A DNA stretch of 13,364 nt from Lonsdalea britannica (lineage in GTDB: Bacteria; Pseudomonadota; Gammaproteobacteria; Enterobacterales; Enterobacteriaceae): the NCBI RefSeq assembly GCF_946477055.1, contig NZ_CAMKXG010000078.1:1-13364 (forward strand). Direction: 5' to 3'. Made by a program: the position numbers and the translations under genes. Below the pieces are notes generated by a model. It was not told the DNA's origin, did not search any database, and saw nothing but the letters and a program-made list of their open reading frames with translations. Below, in pieces: positions 6,504 to 13,364 of this stretch; position 1 is the stretch's first letter, and the number at the start of each line of letters is the position of its first letter.

Positions 6504-8423
6504 ATGTCATTAATCAGTTTATCAGGCGCCTGGCTGTCATTCAGCGATGCGCCGCTGCTGGACAACACCGAGCTGCATATCGAAGACAACGAACGCGTCT
6601 GTCTGGTCGGTCGTAACGGCGCCGGGAAGTCCACGCTGTTAAAAATCCTTGCGAAGGATATCCCTCTGGACGATGGCCGTTTGGTCTTCGAACAGGATCT
6701 GATCGTCGCCCGATTACAGCAGGATCCGCCGCGCAACGTAGCAGGCAGCGTTTTCGATTTCGTGGCCGAAGGCGTCGCGGAGCAGGCCGAGCATCTGAAG
6801 GCGTACCACGCCGCGCTGCGTCTGGTCGAAACCGATCCCAGCGAGCGGAACCTGAATCAACTGGCTAAGGTCCAGGAAGTGCTGGACCATCAGGGTCTCT
6901 GGAAACTGGAAGACCGCATCAACGCCGTGCTGGAACAGCTGGGCCTGACGGCGGATACGCCGCTGTCGTCCCTGTCTGGCGGCTGGCTGCGCAAGGCGGC
7001 GTTGGGCCGGGCGCTGGTGAGCGCTCCCCGGGTCTTGCTGCTGGACGAACCGACAAACCATCTGGATATTGAAACCATCGACTGGCTGGAAGGGTTCCTG
7101 AAATCTTTCCAGGGCAGCATCATTTTCATTTCCCATGACCGTTCTTTCATCCGCAATATGGCGACCCGAATCGTTGATTTGGACCGCGGCAAACTCGTTT
7201 CCTGGCCGGGCGACTATGATAAGTATCTGGCGGGCAAGGAAGAGGCTCTGCGAGTGGAAGAACTGCAGAACGCAGAATTCGACCGCAAACTGGCGCAGGA
7301 AGAGGTTTGGATCCGTCAGGGCATCAAGGCGCGACGCACCCGTAATGAAGGGCGTGTGCGCGCGTTGAAGGCCCTGCGTCAGGAACGGACTCAACGTCGT
7401 GAAGTGATGGGATCGGCCCAAATGCAGGTGGAAGAGGCGGCGCGCTCCGGCAAGATCGTCTTTGAACTGGAAAACGCCAGCTACCAGGTGGGCGGCAAAG
7501 TCTTGCTGAACAACTTCTCCGCTCAGGTGCAGCGCGGCGATAAAATTGCGCTGGTCGGGCCTAACGGCTGTGGTAAAACCACGCTGTTGAAACTGATGCT
7601 GGGCCAACTGAAGGCGGATAGCGGCCGCATCCACTGCGGAACTAAGCTGGAAGTGGCTTATTTCGATCAGCACCGGGCCGAACTGGACCCGGAGCGGACG
7701 GTGATGGACAACCTGGCCGAAGGCAAGCAGGAAGTGATGGTCAATGGCCGTTCTCGCCATGTGCTCGGCTATTTGCAAGACTTCTTGTTCCATCCTAAAC
7801 GGGCGATGACGCCGGTGAAGGCACTGTCTGGCGGAGAGCGAAACCGCCTGTTGCTGGCGCGGCTATTCTTGAAGCCCAGCAACCTGTTGATTCTCGATGA
7901 ACCGACCAACGATCTGGATGTGGAAACGCTGGAACTTCTTGAAGAGCTGCTCGACAGCTATCAGGGCACGGTATTGCTGGTGAGCCATGACCGTCAGTTT
8001 GTCGACAACTCGGTCACGGAGTGCTGGATTTTTGAAGGCAACGGCGTCATCGGACAGTATGTCGGGGGGTATTACGACGCACAGCAGCAGCGTTCGGTTG
8101 CGACGCCGTTGCGCGCGACGGCTTCCGCCGCATCCGCCGAAACCAAGTCTGCGCCCGTCGCAGCGCGACCGGCTAAACAGGCTGCCACGGTTAAGCTCAG
8201 TTATAACCAGCAGCGTGAGCTGGCGCAGCTGCCTCAGCAGTTGGAAGCCTTTGAGCTTGAGATCGCCTCCTTGCAGGAGCAGATGAACGATCCGTCGTTC
8301 TTCTCACGTCCTCATGACGAAACACAGCCGGTGCTGGACGCGTTGGCGCTGGCCGAACAACGTCTGGAAACCAGCTTCGCCCGCTGGGAAGAGCTTGAGT
8401 CTTTGCAAAACGGCAACGCGTAG
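6504..8423 (+). CDS. uup: ABC-F family ATPase Uup
   Basis: Uup is a cytosolic ABC-F protein with no membrane domain. In E. coli it acts on ribosomes and its loss raises precise excision of transposons. It has 639 residues (E. coli 635). The first ATPase domain has Walker A GRNGAGKS (36-43), signature LSGGW (157-161), Walker B VLLLDEP (177-183) and the switch histidine in FISHDRSF. The ABC-F linker helices (about 240-310) are charged, with RQGIKARRTRNEGR. The second domain has GPNGCGKT (352-359), LSGGE (441-445), LLILDEP (461-467) and LVSHDRQF. An alanine-rich linker (530-562) leads to a C-terminal coiled coil (about 565-636) typical of Uup and implicated in nucleic-acid binding. Both catalytic glutamates are present, so two active sites are expected. 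It is co-transcribed with rlmKL. Confidence 0.96.
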   Translation: MSLISLSGAWLSFSDAPLLDNTELHIEDNERVCLVGRNGAGKSTLLKILAKDIPLDDGRLVFEQDLIVARLQQDPPRNVAGSVFDFVAEGVAEQAEHLKAYHAALRLVETDPSERNLNQLAKVQEVLDHQGLWKLEDRINAVLEQLGLTADTPLSSLSGGWLRKAALGRALVSAPRVLLLDEPTNHLDIETIDWLEGFLKSFQGSIIFISHDRSFIRNMATRIVDLDRGKLVSWPGDYDKYLAGKEEALRVEELQNAEFDRKLAQEEVWIRQGIKARRTRNEGRVRALKALRQERTQRREVMGSAQMQVEEAARSGKIVFELENASYQVGGKVLLNNFSAQVQRGDKIALVGPNGCGKTTLLKLMLGQLKADSGRIHCGTKLEVAYFDQHRAELDPERTVMDNLAEGKQEVMVNGRSRHVLGYLQDFLFHPKRAMTPVKALSGGERNRLLLARLFLKPSNLLILDEPTNDLDVETLELLEELLDSYQGTVLLVSHDRQFVDNSVTECWIFEGNGVIGQYVGGYYDAQQQRSVATPLRATASAASAETKSAPVAARPAKQAATVKLSYNQQRELAQLPQQLEAFELEIASLQEQMNDPSFFSRPHDETQPVLDALALAEQRLETSFARWEELESLQNGNA

Positions 8424-8433
8424 CTTTTGACGT

Positions 8434-8460
8434 CAGGCAGACCCGCGCCGCGGCTGCCTG
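8434..8460 (+). promoter_or_regulatory. Strong hairpin between uup and pqiA
   Basis: CAGGCAG (8434-8440) pairs with CTGCCTG (8454-8460). Inside it, CCGC and GCGG can pair around a GCC loop, with only AC bulged. No T run follows, so it is not a classical terminator. It ends 9 bases before the pqiA ribosome site. It could be a partial barrier, an RNase processing or stabilising element between the rlmKL-uup and pqi parts of one transcript, or a brake on pqiA translation. Confidence 0.45.
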
Positions 8461-8469
8461 GCTGGCAAC

Positions 8470-8475
8470 AGGAGG
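8470..8475 (+). promoter_or_regulatory. Ribosome binding site deciding the pqiA start
   Basis: AGGAGG lies six bases before ATG 8482 but only three before the in-frame TTG at 8479. The spacing and the family N-terminus (Met-Cys) select the ATG. Confidence 0.8.
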
Positions 8476-8481
8476 TTATTG

Positions 8482-9723
8482 ATGTGCACCCACTCCCACT
8501 CTGCGGAGGGTAAGATGCTGTGCCCGCAGTGCGACCTGCTGGTCGAACTTCCTGACTTACGGCCAGGTCAGCGGGCGCTGTGCCCGCGCTGCAATACGCT
8601 GCTGACGAGCCATCGTCCGGAAGCGCGCTGGCGTTCGGTGAGTTTTGCCGTCAGCGCGCTGGTGATGCTCTTCCTGTCTGCGCTATTTCCCTTCGTCTCC
8701 ATGCAGGTGGCGGGGATCACCAGCGAAGTCACTTTGCTGGAAATCCCCAAAGTCATGGTGGATGAGAATTACGCCAGCATGGCGACGCTGTTCATGCTGT
8801 TCGTTCAGTGTATTCCAGCCAGCTGCATGCTTATCATTATCGGGCTGTGCGGACATATTCGGATGAACCTCGAACTCACCCGACTGCTGGCGCGGATTTT
8901 GTTTCAGCTGAAAAGCTGGGGCATGCCGGAAATCTTTCTGGCCGGTGTTCTGGTGAGTTTCGTTAAGCTGATGGCTTACGGCAGCATCGGCATCGGCATC
9001 AGCTTTATTCCCTATGTTCTGTTTTGTCTTCTGCAACTGCTGGCTTTCCAGAGTCTTGACCGCCGTCGGCTATGGCATGACGTCACACCCGCACCGGCAG
9101 TACCGGATTCGCTGGAAGCCGGGCGCAGCGGCATCGCGCAAGGCGTACGCTCCTGCAGCTGTTGCACGGCGGTGCTCCCGGCGGATGAATGGGTTTGCCC
9201 GCGGTGCCACACGCACGGACACCTGCGTCGGCGGCATAGTCTGCAGTGGACGCTGGCGCTGCTGATCACATCGCTCATGCTGTATATCCCGGCGAACATG
9301 CTGCCCATTATGGTGACGGAAGCGCTGGGCAACCGCATGGACTCCACGATTATGTCCGGCGTGGTCATGCTGTGGGGCTCCGGTTCATATCCGGTCGCCA
9401 TGGTGATTTTTATCGCCAGCATCATGGTGCCGACGCTCAAGATGATCGCGCTGGGCTGGCTATGCTGGTGTACGCAAGGCAAAAGCCGCCACGATTCCGA
9501 GCGAATGCACTTGGTCTACGAGGTGGTGGAATTCGTGGGGCGTTGGTCCATGATTGATGTGTTCGTGATCGCCGTGCTGTCCGCGTTAGTTCGCGTCGGT
9601 CGTTTTATGAGCGTGTATCCTGAAATCGGCGCAGTGCTGTTTGCCGCGGTGGTTATTCTGACCATGCTTGCCGCTATTATGTTTGATCCCCGCCTGTTGT
9701 GGGATCGCTACAACCGTGAGTGA
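8482..9723 (+). CDS. pqiA: Inner-membrane lipid-transport protein PqiA
   Basis: PqiA is the inner-membrane partner of the PqiB needle in the Pqi system, thought to move lipids between the inner and outer membranes; the operon was first found as paraquat-inducible. The protein has 413 residues and two similar halves. Each half starts with a four-cysteine zinc-ribbon-like cluster: CPQC (14-17) with CPRC (34-37), then CSCC (225-228) with CPRC (239-242). Each is followed by about four membrane segments (roughly 53-73, 101-124, 150-166, 172-190; 254-275, 300-320, 355-375, 380-400). Conserved family stretches include FLAGVLVSFVKLMAYGSIG (152-170) and YEVVEFVGRWSMIDVFVIAVLSALV (346-370). An in-frame TTG one codon upstream is too close to the ribosome site. 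In E. coli a SoxRS-regulated promoter precedes pqiA; I could not recognise a soxbox in the 58 bases upstream. Confidence 0.95.
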   Translation: MCTHSHSAEGKMLCPQCDLLVELPDLRPGQRALCPRCNTLLTSHRPEARWRSVSFAVSALVMLFLSALFPFVSMQVAGITSEVTLLEIPKVMVDENYASMATLFMLFVQCIPASCMLIIIGLCGHIRMNLELTRLLARILFQLKSWGMPEIFLAGVLVSFVKLMAYGSIGIGISFIPYVLFCLLQLLAFQSLDRRRLWHDVTPAPAVPDSLEAGRSGIAQGVRSCSCCTAVLPADEWVCPRCHTHGHLRRRHSLQWTLALLITSLMLYIPANMLPIMVTEALGNRMDSTIMSGVVMLWGSGSYPVAMVIFIASIMVPTLKMIALGWLCWCTQGKSRHDSERMHLVYEVVEFVGRWSMIDVFVIAVLSALVRVGRFMSVYPEIGAVLFAAVVILTMLAAIMFDPRLLWDRYNRE

Positions 9724-9729
9724 GAGGAG
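9723..9729 (+). promoter_or_regulatory. Ribosome binding site supporting a TTG start for pqiB
   Basis: AGAGGAG sits seven bases before TTG 9737. No in-frame ATG exists at the family's start position. The site overlaps the last base of the pqiA stop codon, suggesting re-initiation. Confidence 0.75.
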
Positions 9730-9736
9730 TTTTCCA

Positions 9737-11380
9737 TTGACGAAAAATAACCACAGCGCTGCGGAGATTGAATCGCTTAAGCGCTGGTCTCCGGTCTGGA
9801 TTGTGCCCATCGTCACGTTGCTGATCGGCGCCTGGATCCTGTTTTACCACTTCAGCCATCAAGGCCCGGAAATTACGCTGACGGCGCAAACGGCTGATGG
9901 GATTGAGGCGGGGAAAACGCCCATTAAAAGCCGCAGCGTTAACGTCGGCGTGGTGGAAAGCGTGGTGCTGAGTAAAGACCTCCACCAGGTTGAGATTAAA
10001 GCGCGTTTGAATAACGACATGGATCACCTGCTGAGCACCGACTCGGTGTTCTGGGTGGTGAAGGCTCAGGTCGGGCGTGAAGGGATCTCCGGTCTCGGGA
10101 CGCTGCTGTCTGGGTCGTTTATCCAGTTGCAGCCGGGCTCCAGCGAGGACGAAAGCCGTAACTTTAAACTTTTGGACAGCCCGCCATTGGCTTCTCCTGA
10201 CGCCAAAGGGATCCGCGTGTCGCTGACCAGCGAACGCGCCGGTCAGCTGAATGCAGGCGATCCGGTGCTGTTCCGCGGTTATCGCGTCGGTTCGGTGGAA
10301 ACCAGCCACTTTGATCCGGCAGCCCGGAAAATGAGCTACCGACTGTTCATCAATGCGCCCTACAACTCGCTGGTGACCAACAACGTTCGCTTCTGGAAAG
10401 ATAGCGGCGTCGCGCTCGATCTCTCTGCGCAGGGGATGCGCGTTGAGATGGGCTCGCTGACGACGTTGCTGAACGGCGGCGTGAGTTTCGACGTGCCGAG
10501 CGGCTGGGAGCTGGGCGATCCGGCGAAAGAACATGCCGAATACCAGCTGTATGATAGCCAGCGCAGCATTCAGGACACGCTGTATACCCGGTACAAAGAG
10601 TATCTGATGTTCTTTGACGAGTCCGTACGCGGTCTGCAGCCGGGAGCGCCGGTCGAGTTCCGCGGTATCCGTCTGGGTACGGTGTCTCAGGTGCCGTTCT
10701 TCCCGCATGAAATGAAGCAAAGTCTGGCTAATGACTACCGTATTCCGGTCATGATCCGCATCGAACCGGATCGTCTGCAGGCGCACGTCTGGGACCAGCT
10801 GAATCTGGAACAGGAAATCAAGGAAGCGCCAGCGTTAGGGCTGAGAGCCTCCATGAAGACGGCCAACATTCTGACCGGCGCGCTGTATATCGATCTGGAC
10901 TTCTACCCGCAGTTGAAGGGACGTCCGGTGTCGATGGTCAAGGTCGACGGCTACGAGGTTTTGCCTACGGTGAGCGGCGGATTGTCGCAGATCCAGCACA
11001 AGGTGATGGCGGTATTGGATAAGGTGAACGGCCTGCCGTTGACGCCGATGGTGTCTCAGGCCACGCAAACGCTGGCTGAAAGTCAGGCGACCTTGCGCGA
11101 GCTTCAGAAAACACTGGCATCGCTGAACCAGATCACCGGCAACAAGTCGATGCAGCAGCTGCCTCAGGATATGCAGCGGACGCTACGTGAGCTGAATCGT
11201 AGCATGCAAGGCTTCCAACCGGGTTCTCCTGCCTATAACAAGATGGTGAACGATATGCAGCGGTTGGATCAGGTATTGCGTGAACTGCAGCCGCTGTTGC
11301 GCACCTTGAACGGTAAGAGCAATGCACTGGTGTTCGAAGCATCCGGTGGTCAGGATCCGCAACCGAAGAAGGCGAAATAA
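9737..11380 (+). CDS. pqiB: MCE-domain periplasm-spanning protein PqiB
   Basis: PqiB is anchored in the inner membrane and forms a hexameric tube and coiled-coil needle across the periplasm, a conduit for phospholipids between PqiA and outer-membrane PqiC. I start it at TTG 9737, giving 547 residues (E. coli 546) beginning MTKNNHSAAEIESLKRWSPVW. An alternative ATG at 9668, inside pqiA, would add 23 residues with no family match. Features are a cytoplasmic tail (1-18), one membrane helix (about 19-38), three MCE domains (about 43-134, 157-255 and 285-390) with the repeated pattern KSRSVNVGVVESV, FRGYRVGSVETS and FRGIRLGTVSQV, then a long coiled coil (about 412-530) containing LNRSMQGFQPGSPAYNKM, and a basic tail. 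It lies 13 bases after pqiA and 3 bases before pqiC in one operon. Confidence 0.94.
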   Translation: MTKNNHSAAEIESLKRWSPVWIVPIVTLLIGAWILFYHFSHQGPEITLTAQTADGIEAGKTPIKSRSVNVGVVESVVLSKDLHQVEIKARLNNDMDHLLSTDSVFWVVKAQVGREGISGLGTLLSGSFIQLQPGSSEDESRNFKLLDSPPLASPDAKGIRVSLTSERAGQLNAGDPVLFRGYRVGSVETSHFDPAARKMSYRLFINAPYNSLVTNNVRFWKDSGVALDLSAQGMRVEMGSLTTLLNGGVSFDVPSGWELGDPAKEHAEYQLYDSQRSIQDTLYTRYKEYLMFFDESVRGLQPGAPVEFRGIRLGTVSQVPFFPHEMKQSLANDYRIPVMIRIEPDRLQAHVWDQLNLEQEIKEAPALGLRASMKTANILTGALYIDLDFYPQLKGRPVSMVKVDGYEVLPTVSGGLSQIQHKVMAVLDKVNGLPLTPMVSQATQTLAESQATLRELQKTLASLNQITGNKSMQQLPQDMQRTLRELNRSMQGFQPGSPAYNKMVNDMQRLDQVLRELQPLLRTLNGKSNALVFEASGGQDPQPKKAK

Positions 11381-11383
11381 ATC

Positions 11384-11947
11384 ATGATGAAAGGATGGAC
11401 ATTGGCATTGGTGCTGCTGCTTGGGGCATGCAGCAGCGACTCGCAGAAAGTCTACTATCAGCTGCCGTCGGAGGCCGATAAAGCCACGGCCTCCGTCACC
11501 CCGGCTTCCGCGCCTCATCTGTGGGTGCGCGGGGTCGCGCTGGCTGATTCGCTGTCAAACAGCGGGATTGTGTATCAGACGTCTGACGTACGATACACCA
11601 TTGCCAGCAACAACCTGTGGGCCAGCCCGCTGGATCAGCAGCTGCAGCAGTCGTTGATAGCGACGCTGCAACAGGGGCTGCCGTCATGGGGCGTGGTGAG
11701 CCGCGAGCCGGATGGCGATCGGGCGACGCTGGATATCACCGTTTCGGCCTTCCAGGGCCGCTATGACGGGAGTGCGGTGATCCGCGGCGCCTGGACGCTG
11801 CGCTATCAGGATCGCATCATCACTCAGCCGTTTAACGTCACGCTGCCGCAGACTGACGACGGTTATGATGCGCTGGTGAAAACGCTGGCCGCCGGCTGGC
11901 AGCAGGTGGCTCAGTCCATCGTGCGTCAGGCTGCCGCACTGTCCTAA
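11384..11947 (+). CDS. pqiC: Outer-membrane lipoprotein PqiC
   Basis: PqiC (YmbA) is the lipoprotein of the Pqi system. It forms a ring at the inner face of the outer membrane that receives the tip of the PqiB needle. The protein has 187 residues, similar to E. coli. The N-terminus is a lipoprotein signal: MMKGWTLALVLLLGAC, with the lipobox ending at Cys16. The next residues are serines (SSDS) rather than Asp at +2, consistent with sorting to the outer membrane by Lol. Conserved segments are YYQLP, VYQTSDVRY, NNLWASPLDQQL, FQGRYDG and QTDDGYDALVK. Two adjacent ATG codons (11384, 11387) are possible; the first is nearer the AAGG at 11369-11372. It is the last gene of pqiABC and is followed by a terminator. 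Confidence 0.95.
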   Translation: MMKGWTLALVLLLGACSSDSQKVYYQLPSEADKATASVTPASAPHLWVRGVALADSLSNSGIVYQTSDVRYTIASNNLWASPLDQQLQQSLIATLQQGLPSWGVVSREPDGDRATLDITVSAFQGRYDGSAVIRGAWTLRYQDRIITQPFNVTLPQTDDGYDALVKTLAAGWQQVAQSIVRQAAALS

Positions 11948-11963
11948 TTTGTTCTAAAAACAG

Positions 11964-12015
11964 ACCGCTGAATGTCGAATTTTTTATAAGCAAAGACACT
12001 CAGCGGTTTTGTTTT
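11964..12015 (+). terminator. Terminator after pqiC
   Basis: ACCGCTGA (11964-11971) pairs perfectly with TCAGCGGT (12000-12007). After one mismatch, TGTC pairs with GACA (11973-11976 with 11995-11998). The loop is A/T-rich, and TTTTGTTTT follows at 12007-12015. It closes the rlmKL-uup-pqiABC block before rmf. Confidence 0.78.
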
Positions 12016-12121
12016 CCTCTCAAACGCTTACCGCGTCCTGTTCCCCCCTTTAGGTAAAAGATTCCGATATTGGCTCACAAATATGACAATGGCGTGAATA
12101 TTGCGTCTTGATCTTCAGACC

Positions 12122-12137
12122 AGGAATCGCTATTCCT
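12122..12137 (+). promoter_or_regulatory. Small hairpin in the rmf leader region
   Basis: AGGAAT-CGCT-ATTCCT is a 6-bp stem with a tetraloop, about 65 bases before the rmf ATG. In E. coli rmf mRNA is long-lived and transcription rises with ppGpp and slow growth. Whether this hairpin contributes to stability is unknown. I saw no near-consensus sigma-70 promoter here; TTGGCT (12070-12075) and GACAAT (12085-12090) are weak, unpaired candidates. Confidence 0.3.
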
Positions 12138-12202
12138 AAAGTGTGGTTGCTCATAAAGTAATCACCATTCTTTCCACCAGACTCGTATGAGGGAAATGAG
12201 GC

Positions 12203-12370
12203 ATGAAGAGACAGAAACGAGATCGCCTTGAACGGGCGCATTCACGCGGTTATCAAGCAGGTATTTCTGGTCGACCCAAGGAGCTTTGCCCCTATCAGTC
12301 GATCAATGCTCGGTCTTACTGGTTGGGAGGGTGGCGACAAGCCATGGAAGATAGGGCGGTAGCAGCTTAG
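12203..12370 (+). CDS. rmf: Ribosome modulation factor RMF (hibernation factor)
   Basis: RMF binds the 30S subunit near the mRNA exit channel in stationary phase and drives pairing of 70S ribosomes into inactive 100S dimers. The protein has 55 residues, exactly the E. coli length: MKRQKRDRLERAHSRGYQAG at the start, then GRPKELCPYQ, RSYWLGGWRQAMEDR and a short AVAA tail. It is highly basic, as expected for an rRNA-binding protein. The GAGGG ribosome site (12189-12193) is nine bases before the ATG. It stands alone between the pqiC terminator and its own terminator. In E. coli its convergent downstream neighbour is fabA; here it is aroH. Confidence 0.97.
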   Translation: MKRQKRDRLERAHSRGYQAGISGRPKELCPYQSINARSYWLGGWRQAMEDRAVAA

Positions 12371-12398
12371 CGGCTGCCTTATCTATCGAAAAGGAACC

Positions 12399-12425
12399 AC
12401 CTCCGCCTTGCTGCGGAGGTTTTTT
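12399..12425 (+). terminator. Strong terminator after rmf, possibly bidirectional
   Basis: ACCTCCGC (12399-12406) and GCGGAGGT (12413-12420) form a perfect 8-bp stem with loop CTTGCT, followed by six T (12420-12425). On the minus strand the same stem is followed by GGTTCCTTTT, so it may also stop transcripts arriving from aroH. Confidence 0.9.
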
Positions 12426-12443
12426 ATGCGGTTCCAAAAGTCA

Positions 12444-12479
12444 TTACGACCGCAGTTACGATCATCGTTACGATGGTTT
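12444..12479. repeat. Three 12-base units with a TTACGA core between rmf and aroH
   Basis: TTACGA occurs at 12444, 12456 and 12468, exactly 12 bases apart; the other half of each unit varies (CCGCAG, TCATCG, TGGTTT). The last unit also forms the hairpin CATCG-TTA-CGATG (12463-12475), followed by five T, which may act as a weak second plus-strand terminator. The function, if any, is unknown. Confidence 0.55.
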
Positions 12480-12515
12480 TTGGATTGTCCTCTTCACACT
12501 CTCTCTGGCGACGAA

Positions 12516-13364
12516 TTACAAACGGCAGCTTACCGCTTCGGCCAACTGCGCCAGCATGCGCTCGCTGTCTTCCCAGCTCAAACACGGGTCTGTAATGGAC
12601 TGGCCGAACGTCAGTGAGGCGGGATTCAACGACGGCTGAGTCCCCTCCACCAGAAAACTTTCAATCATCACTCCCGCAATAGCTGTGCTGCCTTCTGAAA
12701 GTTGCCGACAGACCGAGAGGGCGACCTCTTTCTGACGCAGGTGCTGCTTCTGACAATTACCATGACTAAAATCGATGATAAGCCGCTGTGTCAGAGAAAA
12801 TGATGCTAGCTGTTGGCAGGCCTGCGCCACATCTTCGGCGTGGTAGTTGGGGCGGGTGCCTCCGCGCATAATGATATGACCGTGTGGGTTTCCCGATGAG
12901 CGGTAGACTGCCATCTGACCTTGTTTATCCGGCGACAGGAACATGTGAGATGCTTGTGCGGAGCGGATCGCGTCAATCGCGATGCGGATATTGCCGTCCG
13001 TGCCGTTTTTAAAACCGACCGGGCAAGAGAGCGCCGACGCCATTTCCCGATGAATCTGACTCTCCGTCGTGCGTGCGCCAATGGCGCCCCAGCTGATTAA
13101 ATCGGCAATATACTGGCCGGTAACGATATCCAGAAATTCGGTGGCCGTCGGCAGCCCCAGAGAGTTGATCTCCAGTAGCAGCTGACGGGCGAGTTTTAAG
13201 CCTGCGTTGACCTGAAAAGAACCGTCCAGATTGGGGTCCGCGATCAATCCCTTCCATCCCACCACTGTGCGCGGTTTCTCAAAATATGTGCGCATCACGA
13301 TTTCCAACCGATGCTGATAACGCGTGCGCAGTTCGGCTAAGCGGCGTGCGTATTCCAGAGCGCT
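12516..13364 (-). CDS. aroH: DAHP synthase, Trp-sensitive type AroH, C-terminal 282 residues (starts beyond the right edge)
   Basis: The enzyme condenses phosphoenolpyruvate and erythrose 4-phosphate to DAHP, the first step of the shikimate pathway. The frame is open to the last base of the window, so the N-terminus, including the metal-binding cysteine of GPCSIHD, is outside. Fragment positions of conserved active-site residues are Arg25 and Lys30 (VMRTYFEKPRT), Lys119 (GFKNGTDG), His201 (DFSHGN), Glu235 (MIESFLVEG) and Asp259 (ITDPCLSWED). An internal TTG at 13307 is not the start, because the reading frame and homology continue upstream through EYARRLAELR. Of the three E. coli isozymes it is nearest AroH: RTYFEKPRTVVGWKGLI, PTATEFLDIVTGQYIADLIS, MFLSPDK and HIIMRGG are AroH-like rather than AroF or AroG. 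By analogy it would be inhibited by tryptophan and repressed by TrpR. It is convergent with rmf. Confidence 0.93.
   Translation of the reverse strand, partial: SALEYARRLAELRTRYQHRLEIVMRTYFEKPRTVVGWKGLIADPNLDGSFQVNAGLKLARQLLLEINSLGLPTATEFLDIVTGQYIADLISWGAIGARTTESQIHREMASALSCPVGFKNGTDGNIRIAIDAIRSAQASHMFLSPDKQGQMAVYRSSGNPHGHIIMRGGTRPNYHAEDVAQACQQLASFSLTQRLIIDFSHGNCQKQHLRQKEVALSVCRQLSEGSTAIAGVMIESFLVEGTQPSLNPASLTFGQSITDPCLSWEDSERMLAQLAEAVSCRL

Noticed and set aside
6714..7793. Minus-strand open frame (359 codons) opposite uup
   Set aside because: It is antisense to both ATPase domains of Uup, has the composition expected of a reversed codon frame, and has no family match I recognise.
8479..8481. 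TTG as the pqiA start
   Set aside because: It is only three bases from the AGGAGG site; the ATG at 8482 has six-base spacing and matches the family's Met-Cys beginning.
9677..10786. Long minus-strand open frame (369 codons) opposite pqiB
   Set aside because: It lies antisense to a well-conserved gene, is rich in His, Gln and Arg with no recognisable domain, and has no ribosome site. It is a shadow of GC-biased codon use.
12050..12241. Minus-strand 63-codon frame opposite the rmf leader and start
   Set aside because: It covers the start of rmf in antisense, has no ribosome site and no recognisable motif.
1..13364. CRISPR arrays, tRNA or rRNA genes, IS elements, prophage or toxin-antitoxin and defence genes
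   Set aside because: I saw no regularly spaced long repeats, no tRNA-like cloverleaf between genes, no transposase or integrase, and no unexplained pair of small genes. Nothing supports a new multi-gene system in this window.

Overview
This window looks like core chromosome from a member of the Enterobacterales. Every confidently recognised protein aligns, from memory, almost end to end with an Escherichia coli counterpart, and the run pyrD-zapC-rlmKL-uup-pqiABC-rmf follows E. coli gene order. The GC-rich coding sequence, the divergence from E. coli and the local rearrangements suggest a plant- or environment-associated lineage such as Pectobacteriaceae (Dickeya, Brenneria, Lonsdalea, Pectobacterium). 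That last placement is an inference, not something I can demonstrate.

Layout. Positions 1-1880, minus strand: the start of the alkanesulfonate-sulfur operon, ssuE-ssuA-ssuD, with ssuD cut by the window edge. Positions 1881-2129: a divergent control region with the pyrD promoter and a leader hairpin of the kind that couples pyrD translation to the CTP pool. Positions 2130-3858, plus strand: pyrD (pyrimidine synthesis) and zapC (FtsZ-ring bundling), separated by a probable terminator. Positions 3859-4382: a 524-base stretch with no convincing gene, in the slot that holds ycbX in E. coli. Positions 4343-8423: a good sigma-70 promoter drives rlmKL (two-headed 23S rRNA methyltransferase), followed 3 bases later by uup (ABC-F ATPase). 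Positions 8434-11947: after a hairpin comes the tightly packed pqiA-pqiB-pqiC operon, an MCE-type envelope lipid-transport system linking inner and outer membranes, closed by a terminator. Positions 12203-12370: rmf (ribosome hibernation factor) with a strong terminator. Positions 12516-13364, minus strand: the C-terminal 282 residues of a DAHP synthase of the tryptophan-sensitive AroH type, convergent with rmf.

Functionally these are housekeeping modules: sulfur scavenging, pyrimidine synthesis, cell division, ribosome maturation and hibernation, envelope lipid traffic and aromatic amino acid synthesis. I found no CRISPR array, tRNA, rRNA, transposase, prophage gene or defence cassette, and no evidence of a new multi-gene system. 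The points most worth a second look are the emptied ycbX slot, the placement of aroH next to rmf, the pyrD leader switch, and several small unassigned hairpins and repeats between genes.
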